64,000 nt of DNA from Paenibacillus sp. KS-LC4. GTDB lineage: Bacteria; Bacillota; Bacilli; Paenibacillales; Paenibacillaceae. The stretch is taken from NCBI RefSeq assembly GCF_036894955.1, contig NZ_CP145905.1:4110501-4174500 (forward strand). The letters are read 5' to 3'. Each line of letters starts with the position of its first letter. The stretch's first letter is position 1. This document shows, piece after piece, positions 19,386-28,500 of this stretch. Made by a program: the position numbers and the translations under genes. Under the pieces are notes generated by a model that searched no databases, had not been told where the DNA came from, and saw only the letters and a list, made by a program, of their open reading frames with translations.

Positions 19386-20162
19386 ATGAGTTATAAAATT
19401 GCTTTTTTTGATATTGATGGCACATTATTAGATGAAGAGAAACAAATTCCCCAAGATACGATTGATGCGATTCGTGAAATTCAGGAGCAGGGCATCGAGG
19501 CCGTCATCGCGACGGGACGCGCGCCTTATTTTTTCAAGGATATTGCCGAGAAGCTTGCGATTAACTCCTTCGTCAGCCTGAACGGGGCTTATGTCGTTTA
19601 CAATGGCGTTCCCGTTTACCATAACCCCATTCCACGTGCCGATGTCAAAGCGCTCGTTGAGCATGCCGGACTTCATAATCACTCGCTCGTTTTTGAAGGC
19701 CATGACGCTTTTTTCTCCAATGCTGAGGCGCATCCGCAGGTGTTCGACTCCGTAACGTCGCTGCGTGTGGCACAGCCAGGCTTTGATCCTAGCTACTGGG
19801 AAAAAGCAGATATTTATCAAATTTTCCTGCACTGCGAGCCTCAGGACGAGCATCTGTATACCGATGTTATCCCAGGTCTTCGCTACATTCGCTGGCACCC
19901 GTACGCAATGGACGTGCTTACCAATGACGGCTCCAAGGCGCTCGGCATTGCTGCGCTGCTGAAGCATTTGGGACTGACAACAGCGGAAGCACTTGCCTTT
20001 GGTGACGGACTGAATGATAAGGAAATGCTTGAAACGGTCGGACTCGGCATTGCCATGGGCAACTCCCATCCTGAGCTTCTGCCCTTCGCCGATTACGTCA
20101 CGACCCATGTAAGTGAAAATGGCATTCGTAATGGCTTGCGCCACGCTGGTTTATTGAAATAA
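19386..20162 (+). CDS. Cof-type HAD-IIB family phosphatase
   Basis: The 258-residue product is a haloacid dehalogenase-fold phosphatase of the Cof/YkrA group, acting on sugar phosphates or related small phosphoesters in the cytoplasm. Motif I is FFDIDGTLLD (nucleophile Asp9 and general acid Asp11), motif II is ATGR, and motif IV is FGDGLNDKEML. The long C2B cap lies between. Substrate cannot be predicted. It is divergent from ppaC and ends in a strong terminator. Confidence 0.93.
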   Translation: MSYKIAFFDIDGTLLDEEKQIPQDTIDAIREIQEQGIEAVIATGRAPYFFKDIAEKLAINSFVSLNGAYVVYNGVPVYHNPIPRADVKALVEHAGLHNHSLVFEGHDAFFSNAEAHPQVFDSVTSLRVAQPGFDPSYWEKADIYQIFLHCEPQDEHLYTDVIPGLRYIRWHPYAMDVLTNDGSKALGIAALLKHLGLTTAEALAFGDGLNDKEMLETVGLGIAMGNSHPELLPFADYVTTHVSENGIRNGLRHAGLLK

Positions 20163-20190
20163 TAACGCTGCAGCCATTTTACTTTAAAAT

Positions 20191-20234
20191 AAAGAGGTAC
20201 AGCTAACGGTTTGGGCCGTTAGCTGTACCTCTTT
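20191..20234 (+). terminator. Terminator after the HAD phosphatase gene
   Basis: A perfect 19-bp stem (20191-20209 with 20216-20234) with a 6-base loop is A-rich on its left side and T-rich on its right, so it may be bidirectional. Confidence 0.9.
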
Positions 20235-20338
20235 TCATATATAAAATTAGCCGCCGTTTACGTTCAGCCAATTACTATCCTAATGTTAGACATGCTCACG
20301 CAGGTCAGCCTGGCAAAACGAATCGGCTGTATACCTGC

Positions 20339-20503
20339 TTATTGCTCTTCTGCTACGGTGCTTTGAAACAAAAATTGAATGAGCCACCACAAGGACAGCA
20401 GCACAATAACCGCCGATGAGGTTAAAGAAATCCATTTAAAAAACAAATATAAAAAAGGGTTGCTGGAACGTGTTCTTCTCTGATCTCCACCACTAAGGTT
20501 CAT
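20339..20503 (-). CDS. Small 54-residue single-helix membrane protein
   Basis: The product begins MNLSGGDQRRTRSSNPFLYL, has a basic N-terminus and one hydrophobic segment (about residues 17-48, with SAVIVLLSLWWLIQFLF), and ends in an acidic tail. GGGAGG lies 11 bases upstream. Its start codon overlaps the end of a 22-residue ORF (20493-20561) in a different frame, so the two could be translationally coupled or be the remains of one frameshifted gene. I do not recognise a family. Confidence 0.5.
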   Translation of the reverse strand: MNLSGGDQRRTRSSNPFLYLFFKWISLTSSAVIVLLSLWWLIQFLFQSTVAEEQ

Positions 20504-20561
20504 AATAAACTTCGCCTCCCGTATGCGTTTTATGAAGCTCTAAGCTAAGCCGTACTGTCAT
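20493..20561 (-). CDS. 22-residue leader-like ORF overlapping the small membrane protein gene
   Basis: The ORF MTVRLSLELHKTHTGGEVYY-EP has an excellent AAAGGAGGAAAT site before its ATG at 20561, and its stop lies 11 bases inside the next gene in another frame. Its translation would bring ribosomes to the start of the 54-residue ORF. It could be a coupling leader or, with that ORF, a frameshifted gene. Confidence 0.4.
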   Translation of the reverse strand: MTVRLSLELHKTHTGGEVYYEP

Positions 20562-20586
20562 GCTTATTTCCTCCTTTTAGTAATAA

Positions 20587-20611
20587 AGGCCTCTTTGTCG
20601 AAGAGGCCTTA
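20587..20611. terminator. Short hairpin AAGGCCTCTT / AAGAGGCCTT
   Basis: A perfect 10-bp stem with a 5-base loop lies just upstream of the 22-residue ORF. On the plus strand it is followed by ATCAATAC rather than a T-run, so termination is uncertain. Confidence 0.45.
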
Positions 20612-20711
20612 TCAATACTCTAACATATATATGACATAAGAACTACAGTTGAGCATCAATTAGTCATTAATACGTCATATTTGACAAATGGTTTCAATTT
20701 AGTGCTTAAAC

Positions 20712-20740
20712 TTGACAAAAGTTGGTTCATAAAATATAGT
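20712..20740 (+). promoter_or_regulatory. Promoter of the CatE-like gene
   Basis: TTGACA (20712-20717) and TATAGT (20735-20740) are separated by 17 bases, 43 bases upstream of the start codon at 20783. Confidence 0.8.
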
Positions 20741-20762
20741 TGGTTACAAATAGTAATCAACT
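20738..20762 (+). promoter_or_regulatory. Palindromic operator at the catE-like promoter
   Basis: AGTTGGTTAC, 5 bases, then GTAATCAACT form a 10-base inverted repeat with one mismatch, overlapping the -10 box and start site. The inner TTAC-AAATA-GTAA resembles sites used by the MarR/DUF24-type regulators YodB and CatR, which control catE in Bacillus subtilis. The regulator is not encoded in this window. Confidence 0.55.
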
Positions 20763-20782
20763 TTGCATGGGAGGAATTCATA

Positions 20783-21646
20783 ATGGCCTACAGCATAAAT
20801 GCGAGTACGGTGCTCGGAAAAGTAAAGCTTAACATTAGTAATTTGGAGCGTTCGCTGCAATTTTACCAGCAGGTCGTCGGCTTGCAGGTGCTGGAGCACC
20901 AAGGCAGTTCGGCCAGCCTTACCGCTGATGGCGTGAATGTGCTCATTGAGCTGGAAGAAATTCCGAATGCCATCATCTCTGAACGCCGAACAACAACGGG
21001 CCTCTACCACTATGCCCTGCTGCTGCCCAATCGGGAGACGCTTGGCGCGGCACTTGCCAGATTAATTGCCTCTGGCATTCATATCGGCCAAGCCGATCAT
21101 CTCGTCAGTGAAGCGCTGTATATTACGGACCCTGACAATAATGGCATTGAAATTTATGCGGACAGACCACGCTCAGAGTGGAAAAAAGCAGACAGTGGCG
21201 ATTATATGATGGCCAATAATCCGATTGATTGGGATGGCCTTCTTGCCGCAGCAGATCCGGCTGCCGCCACGCTGCTGCCAGCTGGCACAATAATTGGCCA
21301 TATTCATCTTCACATTAATAGCATTCCGGCTGCCCGCGCCTTTTACAATGGACTTCTTGGCTTTGATATCGTAGGCGACTACACCGATTTCAAAGCATTG
21401 TTCGTTTCAGTTGGAGGCTATCACCATCATATCGGGCTTAACATTTGGGCCGGTATCGGCGCTCCTGCACCTGCCGCGAGCAGTACCGGGCTGGACTACT
21501 TCACCATCGTCTATCCGAATCAAGCGGAAAGAGATATAGCAATAAACAGGCTGCGTGAGGCGGGAACAGCTATTGACGAGTCAGATGGCGTTATTTTTGC
21601 AACCGATCCTTCCAGCATTCGGATTAAGCTTGCAGTAGCAAAATAA
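20783..21646 (+). CDS. catE: CatE-like extradiol (catechol-2,3-) dioxygenase of the VOC family
   Basis: The 287-residue product has two glyoxalase/VOC modules (about 10-130 and 170-285). Metal-ligand regions are visible: GLYHYALLLP, HIHLHIN and the C-terminal IRIKL region. It closely follows Bacillus subtilis CatE, with shared stretches such as GHIHLH, FDIVGDY, VSVGGYHHHIGLNIWAG and SEALYITDPDNNGIEIYADRPRS. CatE-type enzymes open catechols or quinols and protect against them. The start at ATG 20783 follows GGGAGGAATTC; an earlier in-frame start at 20681 overlaps the promoter. Substrate specificity is inferred. Confidence 0.85.
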   Translation: MAYSINASTVLGKVKLNISNLERSLQFYQQVVGLQVLEHQGSSASLTADGVNVLIELEEIPNAIISERRTTTGLYHYALLLPNRETLGAALARLIASGIHIGQADHLVSEALYITDPDNNGIEIYADRPRSEWKKADSGDYMMANNPIDWDGLLAAADPAAATLLPAGTIIGHIHLHINSIPAARAFYNGLLGFDIVGDYTDFKALFVSVGGYHHHIGLNIWAGIGAPAPAASSTGLDYFTIVYPNQAERDIAINRLREAGTAIDESDGVIFATDPSSIRIKLAVAK

Positions 21647-21685
21647 TAAACCAGCAAAGCAGCTATAGCAAAAGCCTGTCTAATA

Positions 21686-22336
21686 TTACCAAATCCAACC
21701 ATCAGAACTATTTGCCAATTCCTGAACAGAGTTTATAAACAATCCTGCATGATAGCCGTCACAAACAGAGTGATGGACTTGTAAGGATAACGGTAAATAA
21801 ACTGAATTACCTTTAATAATGAATTTTCCTGCTGTAATAATAGGTAGAAGATAATTACTATTATTATTTATATTTAAGTTGAATCCAGTAAACGAAGTCC
21901 ATGGAATAATAGAAATAGAAAAAACATTTTCAGGTACAGGTGTTTTGGGAAACAATTTCCCTGAACCATTATAGTTTGCTACATCAGAGAGGTAATCATT
22001 ATAAAACTCTTTGAAATCATTCTTTCCAGTAGTCCAAATACAAGAGAATGATTTAGATGGACTATCAAAAATCGTATAAAGTGGGTCTAGCTTATCCCAA
22101 AAACCTAAATCACCCTCACAGTTGTAACCAGTTCTAAAAACAGTATTTGAGTTAATCACACTTGTCACTAAGAAAATAAATGCAGGATAAAATTTATATC
22201 CTTTTTGTTTTATGTTTTTATATAGATCGCTAATATTAATTTCTGTGGTTATGCTAAAAGTCGTATTTTGGTTCAAGTAATGATTAAATATCTCTTTTCT
22301 TTTCCAATTTTCAAAATCAATTTTGTTAAAGTTCAT
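21686..22336 (-). CDS. cat: Chloramphenicol O-acetyltransferase (classical CAT)
   Basis: The 216-residue product transfers acetyl from acetyl-CoA to the 3-hydroxyl of chloramphenicol, inactivating it. Family marks are the start FNKIDFENWKRKEIFNHY, the region PAFIFLVTSVINS, the SFTGFNLN segment and the active-site motif QVHHSVCDGYH. Length is normal for type A CAT. It is much more AT-rich than its neighbours, lies beside an IS110 remnant and is preceded by a complete attenuation leader (22344-22401), all suggesting acquisition by transfer. Confidence 0.95.
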   Translation of the reverse strand: MNFNKIDFENWKRKEIFNHYLNQNTTFSITTEINISDLYKNIKQKGYKFYPAFIFLVTSVINSNTVFRTGYNCEGDLGFWDKLDPLYTIFDSPSKSFSCIWTTGKNDFKEFYNDYLSDVANYNGSGKLFPKTPVPENVFSISIIPWTSFTGFNLNINNNSNYLLPIITAGKFIIKGNSVYLPLSLQVHHSVCDGYHAGLFINSVQELANSSDGWIW

Positions 22337-22343
22337 TTGGCAT

Positions 22344-22380
22344 GCCTCCTAAATTTATATCTGAAGCGAATTTAGGAGGC
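22344..22380 (-). promoter_or_regulatory. Attenuator hairpin hiding the cat ribosome-binding site
   Basis: A perfect 12-bp inverted repeat, GCCTCCTAAATT (22344-22355) and AATTTAGGAGGC (22369-22380), with a 13-base loop covers the GGAGG of cat. In the RNA the stem would block cat translation. It overlaps the end of the leader ORF, so a ribosome stalled there would open it. This is the arrangement known from cat-86 and the pC194 cat gene. Confidence 0.9.
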
Positions 22381-22401
22381 TGATTTGTCTGCTTTCTTCA
22401 T
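22372..22401 (-). CDS. cat leader peptide (9 residues)
   Basis: The ORF encodes MKKADKSAS and ends inside the first arm of the attenuator stem. AAAAAGGAATG lies upstream. Leader peptides of inducible cat genes (such as cat-86, MVKTDKISSS) have similar size and position; chloramphenicol stalls the ribosome in them, frees the cat ribosome-binding site and induces the enzyme. Function is inferred from this close structural match. Confidence 0.85.
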   Translation of the reverse strand: MKKADKSAS

Positions 22402-22430
22402 TAGAATCATTCCTTTTTAAGGAGTCGACA

Positions 22431-22690
22431 TTATTGTATCATAAGTAGCTCTTTTTCATCAGCTTTCATTGCGTGCGGACTGAACTGCGATTCATCCCCG
22501 ATCTCCGCTACGATTGCCGTGGCTAGTTTCGTGCTGACTCCTGGAATGGATTCAAGTAATTGCACCTGTGGGGTCGTTTGGGACACTTCATAAATGACCT
22601 GTTCTACATGGGCAAGCTGCTCCTGAAGCTCACGGATCACTTTCAGCATCGTCAGAAGGGATTGTCTCAGCCCAAAACCAATAGCGGTCA
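22431..22690 (-). pseudogene. IS110-family transposase remnant
   Basis: The reading frame on the minus strand contains LQEQLAHVEQVIYEV followed by LLESIPGVSTKLATAIVAEIGD-ESQF, the hallmark of the C-terminal IS116/IS110/IS902 domain that carries a helix-hairpin-helix. The upstream catalytic DEDD domain is missing, and the frame ends shortly after ESQFSPHA. Upstream, residues preceding LRQSLLTMLK do not look like transposase. The element is therefore a fragment and inactive. IS110 elements lack terminal inverted repeats, so the exact ends cannot be set. Confidence 0.75.
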
Positions 22691-22701
22691 GCCCCCAAAA
22701 G

Positions 22702-22741
22702 AAAGTTGGGCGGGAAAATGTAAGGTTTTCCGTCCAACTTT
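22702..22741. terminator. Hairpin in the IS remnant region
   Basis: A 16-bp stem with small irregularities (22702-22718 with 22726-22741) is flanked by TTTTTT on the plus strand and TTTCTTTT on the minus strand. It could end transcription from the GT39 gene about 210 bases upstream. The stretch 22750-22950 holds no gene I can support. Confidence 0.5.
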
Positions 22742-22951
22742 TTTGTGCGGGTGCTTTTGCAGAAAGGCAGCGAGACGGATGCCTGCCAGCCATTCTGCAA
22801 GATTTGGCGATTTTTTTGTGTTTATTTTTTACAAACAACAAAACGGGGTTTCCAGTAGTCCGCTTTCTCTGACTTTCTGGACAGCCCCGGCTTTTTCTGC
22901 ATTTTTTACTGAAAGCTTTGCTCCATCCAGTTCCATGAAAAAACGCACTTG

Positions 22952-25300
22952 TTAGTTGCCGCTCAGCAACGCAGCTTGCGGCGTCACCTCATATATAGTT
23001 ATGTTACTGCCTCCTCCGCCAAAGCCTCGGAAGCTGCCGACCTCGGCATCGCTGTTTCCGCTTGTCGCTTGCCATTCGCTGGCTGCCACCTGCTGACCAT
23101 GCAAAGTAATCCACCTCGTCAGCTCATTTTGATTGCCGCCTCCGCGGCCCCCTTGTGAAACAAGGAAATATTTCAGCTCGCCAGCGGCCACGAGCGCCTT
23201 CATCCGGTCTACAGACAGGACGGGATCGGAGCCAGAATAACCGCCGAGTATAATTATATTTTCACCAGAATTGATAATATACGGTGCTGCGACCGAGTAG
23301 CTGTTCGTCGCAAACAAATACTTCTCGCCTGTATGATGCGACTTCAAAAAAGCAAGCGCTTCTTCATTTAGCGGCTCATCGCGGGAAGAAGCATTCGTCT
23401 GATCAGGCCCTGCCTCTGGCAGCTGGCTGCTCTGTCCGTAAACGATAGGTGTCGTCGCCCAGTAGGCTGGACCAATGAAAAGAATAAGCAGCCCGAGCAG
23501 CGCAATAAGATTCAAGGCTGGCCGCTGCCAGATTTTGCGGATGCTATTGTCTTGTTCTCTATTTTGAACACGAGCGCTCGCTGTCAAATATCCGAACGGC
23601 TCATACGGCAGCTGGTCGCCATTCAGCTCAGTAACTGTGCCTTTCTCCGCACCTGCTTCATATCCTTCTATGGCTTCACTGCTCATTTGGATTAGTGACC
23701 TCGCTTGCTTCTGCTTCTTTAGCCGCCCTGCAATAAGCAGCAGGCTTGCTGCCAATCCGCCAACTAGCACGGCAAGCGACCACCCGCTGCCAATGATCGC
23801 GTCGAATGGCTGCATAATATACCATTCAAACCCAGCTGTTGCGGCCATTCCGAGTGGCAGCAGCCAGCCTAGCCAGCCTGCTCTGCTGCGATAGTGGCCC
23901 CATAGCTCACTCCAGCCTGATCCAAGCAGCGCGGCAATTGGAGGCCCCATCATAATTAAATAATAGGGATGGAAAAAGCCGGCGACGCTGAAAAACGCCA
24001 TAACTGGCAATAGCCACGTCAGCCAAAACAATGTTTCCATATGCTTCATCGTCCTATTGCGTCTGCGAATACTCGCCAGCATGCCCACGCAAGCGATAAA
24101 TACAAAAGGCAGAAACCAGCTCGCTTGGCCCGACAGCTCCGCTTGAAACAATCGAAGCGGTCCCGCCGAGCCTGTTCCAAACATGCCGCCTGACCCACCG
24201 CCCCCAAAGCCGCCGCGAATACCGATGCCGTCCATACTTCCGCGAGCTTCACCGTTAAAGCCTCCCGCTCCAGCAACTCCTTCGGCTCCACCGCCTTTAT
24301 TGCTGTCCGCGCCCTGACTGTTTCCTTCGCGGCGGCTGCCAGCATGATCCGCCATTCCCTGTCTATCCCGCTCTACAGCTGCAATGCTGCGGTTACCGCC
24401 CGGTATATCCCCGCTGAACCAGCTGTTGAGCACATTCGTCTGAGCAAAGGCAGTGTTTCCAAACGCCGGAAGCTGCTGTGGCTCCATCATCGAGCCAGTA
24501 CCTCCTCCGCGATTTCCGGTCAGCCTTGACAGCCCGTTATATCCAAATGCCAGCTCCAGCACGGAGTTTGTCTGGCTGCTACCTACGTAGGGGCGATTAT
24601 CAGTCGATATAGAATCAACTGTCACCGCCCAGGACAAGGAAACAACAAGCATAATAGCGGTCGCCCCTGCCAGCAGGCTTATTTTTTTAAGCCACTTGCC
24701 CTTCCACGCCATTAAAGCAAATAAATAAAACGCCGGAAGCACCATGTAGGCCTCCATCATTTTCATATTAAAGCCTACGCCTATGACGGCAAAAGCGCCT
24801 ATCAACCAAAGCGCCTTGCCCTGCTTCATTCCTCGGAATAACAGCCATACCGCAAGCAACAGCGTAAACACGAGCATGCTGTCAATATTATTCGTCCGGC
24901 TCACTGCAACCGCAACCGGCATCGTTGCCATCGCCGCAGCTCCAATGCGCGCCGCTGCAAGCCCAAAGGACGGCTTGAGCAGCGCATATAGCAAAAGCGT
25001 CGAGCCCACACCGGCTAACGCTTGAGGCAAAATAACGCTCCAGCCATGCAGGCCCAGCACGTAGGCAAAAGCCGTCTGTATCCAGAACGTTACCGGCGGC
25101 TTATCAACGGTTACGAAGCCGCCCGAATCGACCGTTGCAAAGAAAAAATTGTGGAAGCTTTGCAGCATGCTGGCGACCGTAGTCGTGTAATACGTATTGA
25201 CATGATCATCTGTCCAAATTAAAAATCCATTCAAAAATGCCGAAACGAGGATAACTAACATTAATATTGCATCAAACCGCTGTTTTTTTATTGTTGCCAT
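22952..25300 (-). CDS. GT39-family polytopic glycosyltransferase (YkcB/ArnT type)
   Basis: The 782-residue membrane protein has the GT-C fold: the first loop carries the acidic motif TDDHVNTYYTTTV and VDKPPVTFW, followed by about ten membrane helices. Such enzymes use a polyprenyl-phosphate-linked sugar donor to glycosylate an extracytoplasmic acceptor. Residues about 300-385 are an unusual Gly/Ser/Asn-rich loop (many GG, GGFGGGGSGGMFG). The C-terminal soluble domain (about 650-780) is also typical for YkcB-like proteins. The usual companion glycosyltransferase (YkcC type) is not next to it. Acceptor is unknown. Confidence 0.88.
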   Translation of the reverse strand: MATIKKQRFDAILMLVILVSAFLNGFLIWTDDHVNTYYTTTVASMLQSFHNFFFATVDSGGFVTVDKPPVTFWIQTAFAYVLGLHGWSVILPQALAGVGSTLLLYALLKPSFGLAAARIGAAAMATMPVAVAVSRTNNIDSMLVFTLLLAVWLLFRGMKQGKALWLIGAFAVIGVGFNMKMMEAYMVLPAFYLFALMAWKGKWLKKISLLAGATAIMLVVSLSWAVTVDSISTDNRPYVGSSQTNSVLELAFGYNGLSRLTGNRGGGTGSMMEPQQLPAFGNTAFAQTNVLNSWFSGDIPGGNRSIAAVERDRQGMADHAGSRREGNSQGADSNKGGGAEGVAGAGGFNGEARGSMDGIGIRGGFGGGGSGGMFGTGSAGPLRLFQAELSGQASWFLPFVFIACVGMLASIRRRNRTMKHMETLFWLTWLLPVMAFFSVAGFFHPYYLIMMGPPIAALLGSGWSELWGHYRSRAGWLGWLLPLGMAATAGFEWYIMQPFDAIIGSGWSLAVLVGGLAASLLLIAGRLKKQKQARSLIQMSSEAIEGYEAGAEKGTVTELNGDQLPYEPFGYLTASARVQNREQDNSIRKIWQRPALNLIALLGLLILFIGPAYWATTPIVYGQSSQLPEAGPDQTNASSRDEPLNEEALAFLKSHHTGEKYLFATNSYSVAAPYIINSGENIIILGGYSGSDPVLSVDRMKALVAAGELKYFLVSQGGRGGGNQNELTRWITLHGQQVAASEWQATSGNSDAEVGSFRGFGGGGSNITIYEVTPQAALLSGN

Positions 25301-25440
25301 CGTTCAGCCAACCTTTCACTTTCGTTTCTTGCTTCACTACGTGAGATTGTGCGCCTTTTCCCTGAAACCCGAATGAAGCAAAGCTGAAAAAAAGCTTAAA
25401 AATAGAAGCGATCGAAGAAGCACAATAAAAATCAAGCAAA

Positions 25441-25479
25441 GAAGACTCAACAGCCACCGTCAGTGGAGCTTGAGTCTTC
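25441..25479 (-). terminator. Terminator after the NHL/SLH protein gene
   Basis: GAAGACTCAA (25441-25450) pairs with TTGAGTCTTC (25470-25479), with a further inner CCAC/GTGG pairing; T-rich sequence follows on the minus strand. Confidence 0.75.
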
Positions 25480-25502
25480 TTTGATTTACAAGCCTTATTT
25501 AT

Positions 25503-28500
25503 CTAGATTAAATCAGATTTGCTCAGCAGCTTCTGAACGAGAACGGCCACTTCCGCTCGGGTAATGAATGCGCCTGGGTCAAGTTCATTGCCCGGGCGCC
25601 CCGTTACTAATCCAAAGCTCAAGCTGTCAATCATTCCTTCCTTAGCCCAGCTCGATACCGCACTACTGTCGGTGAAAGCTTCCAACGCTTGCCCCGCAGC
25701 TGGCGATGCTTTCTCTTTCAGTTCCGTCAGTATCATCGCTCGGGCTAAAAGGGTCATCGCTTGCTCACGCGTCATTTTGTCGTTTGGACGCATCGTCCCA
25801 TCCCCGAAGCCACTGATCAAGCGATAGTGGGATGCTGTGCCCAAATCTCCGGCGAACCAGCTATCTGGATCAACATCGACGAAGCTCGTACCCTGCACAT
25901 TACGCTGTAAGCCTAAAGCTCGAATGAGAATCGCCGCGAATTCCGCCCTTGTTACCTCTTGATTGGGATTAAACATGCCGTTAGCATCCCCTTTAACGAC
26001 CAAGCGCGAGCCTAAATCGTTAACTGCTTGTTTTGCCCAATGTCCCTCTACATCCTTGAACGTCAGCGGGTGCCAAATTAAAGAATACACGCTGTTCGTC
26101 AAGCTGCTAACCTTCGCATAAGAAATCCCGTTGCGTGATCCTATTTTCGTTGGAACGTGGCGCAGCGTTCCGTCCGCTTCGATTACAACACCAGTCGTAA
26201 TTTTGCTCGCATCAACAGCTGCCGGAATCGCAATATCGCGTTCTACGTAAGCATCGAACTCGTTCAGATGGATGATCTCGTTCAAATATATAGCTCTTAC
26301 GCTGAAGTCCAGCTGCGGAACGACAAAGGTTACCTTTCCGCCACCAGACTCGTCAAAAATCCAATTAAGCGGCTCTTTCGGCACGGCAATTTCGATCTGA
26401 AAGCGAATATCCTGCAAGGCGACAGACTGGCCAATTTGATCTGCAATGGCCCCGATGTCGATCTGCGGCGTTGGTAAACGATAAATCGCTTTATCCGTTT
26501 GCAGCTCCAATACCGCCTGCCGGGATTCCATATCATGAATGATTTGCCCATTTAGCTCTGCGATCACAACATCGGAACTGGCTTTTGACTGTATCGTTAT
26601 GACCGCCAAATTAGCCTGTTCTGCAAGCAGGCCTGCAAGTCGTTTCTGATCAACGGTAATCGTAGATACTGTCTGTGAGTCGATCTTCGTTACTTTAGCC
26701 GACCCCAAGCTCTGTGCATGGCCATTAATAAGCACGTAACTTTCAGATGAACCGGCTACCGGCACCGTTGAAGGTATTGGCTGAGACGGCGAGCTTCCTC
26801 CGCCGTTGTTATTCGGAGGATTTACTGGTGTAACAGCAACCGAGGCGTTAGAAGCCGCGCTATTGCCCACCTCATTAATAGCGATTACGGTAAAGGTATA
26901 CGCGGTGTCATTCGCTAGGTCTGTAACCTTGATTGGACTGCCCGTGCCACTCGCCGTCACTCCCCCAGGATTAGACGTTACCGTGTAGCCCGTAATTGCA
27001 CTTCCCCCGTCATTGACAGGCGCAGCAAAGCTTACTGTCGCTTCCCCGTTGCCTGCTGTTGCCGTCACGCCGGTTGGTTCGTCCGGATATGTCATTGGTG
27101 TAACAGCATCCGTTGCGACCGAGGCAGGGGAATCCCCGCTTCTATTCGATGCAATCACTGTAAACGTATAAGCTTGACCATTCGTCAAGCCTGTCATTTT
27201 AATCGGGCTACCCGATCCGGTTGCTGTCAGCCCCCCTGGATTAGCCGTTACTGTATAACCGGTAATCATGCTGCCGCCATCCGTGGATGGCACAGTGAAG
27301 CTAATCAACGCTTCTCCATTGCCCGCAGTCGCTGCCGGGCGAATTGGAGCGCTCGGAATGGTATAAACCCATTTTTGAATACGATGATTGCCGAAATCAG
27401 CCACATATAATGTATTATTTCGGTCAATCGCCACATCGGTCGGGCTGCTAAACTCGCCAAGGCTGCTGCCTGCCCCGCCTCCGCTCTTTGACCATTCGCT
27501 CCACGCACCATTCGTTATATCCAGCTTCTGAATGCGATCATTGCCTAAATCTGCAATGTAAATATCGCCATATGCGTCTACCGTCAATCCATGCGGCTCG
27601 TAAAACTCTCCCAAACCACTGCCTTCACCGTTTCCAACCTCCTCCCATTCGCCCTTGAGGATATCCAGCTTCTGAATGCGGTGGTTGTTGTAGTCTGCCG
27701 CGTATAGATTGCCTTCATCATCTGTCGCGACTCCCGTAACATTAGCAAATTCGCCTAGGCTATCGCCTGCAACCGCACCGACATAACCCCAGTTGCTCCA
27801 ATTGCCTGCCGACCCATCCAGCTTCTGAATCCGGTGATTTTCGCTATCGGCTACATAAACCTCGCCGCTTTCGTCTACCGCAACGCCGTAAGGATTTTTA
27901 AATTCGCCTAATTCGCTACCCGAGCCACCGCCGCCCTTCTTCCACTCACTCCACGAATTTGTAGAAACATCCAGCTTCTGAATCCGCTGATTTCCCGTAT
28001 CCGCTACATAGATATTTCCGCTAGTATCCAGTGTGACATCGGATAGATTTTTAAACTGGCCGACACCGCTTCCTAACGTTCCACCAATCAGCTTCCACTC
28101 GCCCGTTGAAACCGTCGAGAAATCTAGCTTTTGAATACGGTTGTTCCGAGAATCTGCTACATAGACATTACCGCCTAAGTCAACCGCAACGCCTCTAGGA
28201 AAATTAAACTGGCCTAGACTCGTTCCCGAGCCACCGCCACTCTTCCCCCATTCGCTCCACGTATTCGTCGAAACATCCAGCTTCTGAATGCGATGATTGT
28301 CAGTATCCGCTACATATACGTTCCCATTAAGGTCAACGTCCACGCCTCTAGGGGATTTAAATTCCCCCAAGCCGCTTCCCGAGCCTCCGTCAGCCTTCGA
28401 CCATGCGCGCCACGTATTCGTTGTGACATCCCATTTCTGAATGCGGTGATTGTTCGTATCCGCTACATAAACATTGCCGTTGCTATCTACTGCAACGCCC

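Noticed and set aside
22840..22951. Short 36-codon minus-strand ORF downstream of the GT39 gene
   Set aside because: No ribosome-binding site, no recognised family, and it lies in DNA apparently disrupted by insertion.
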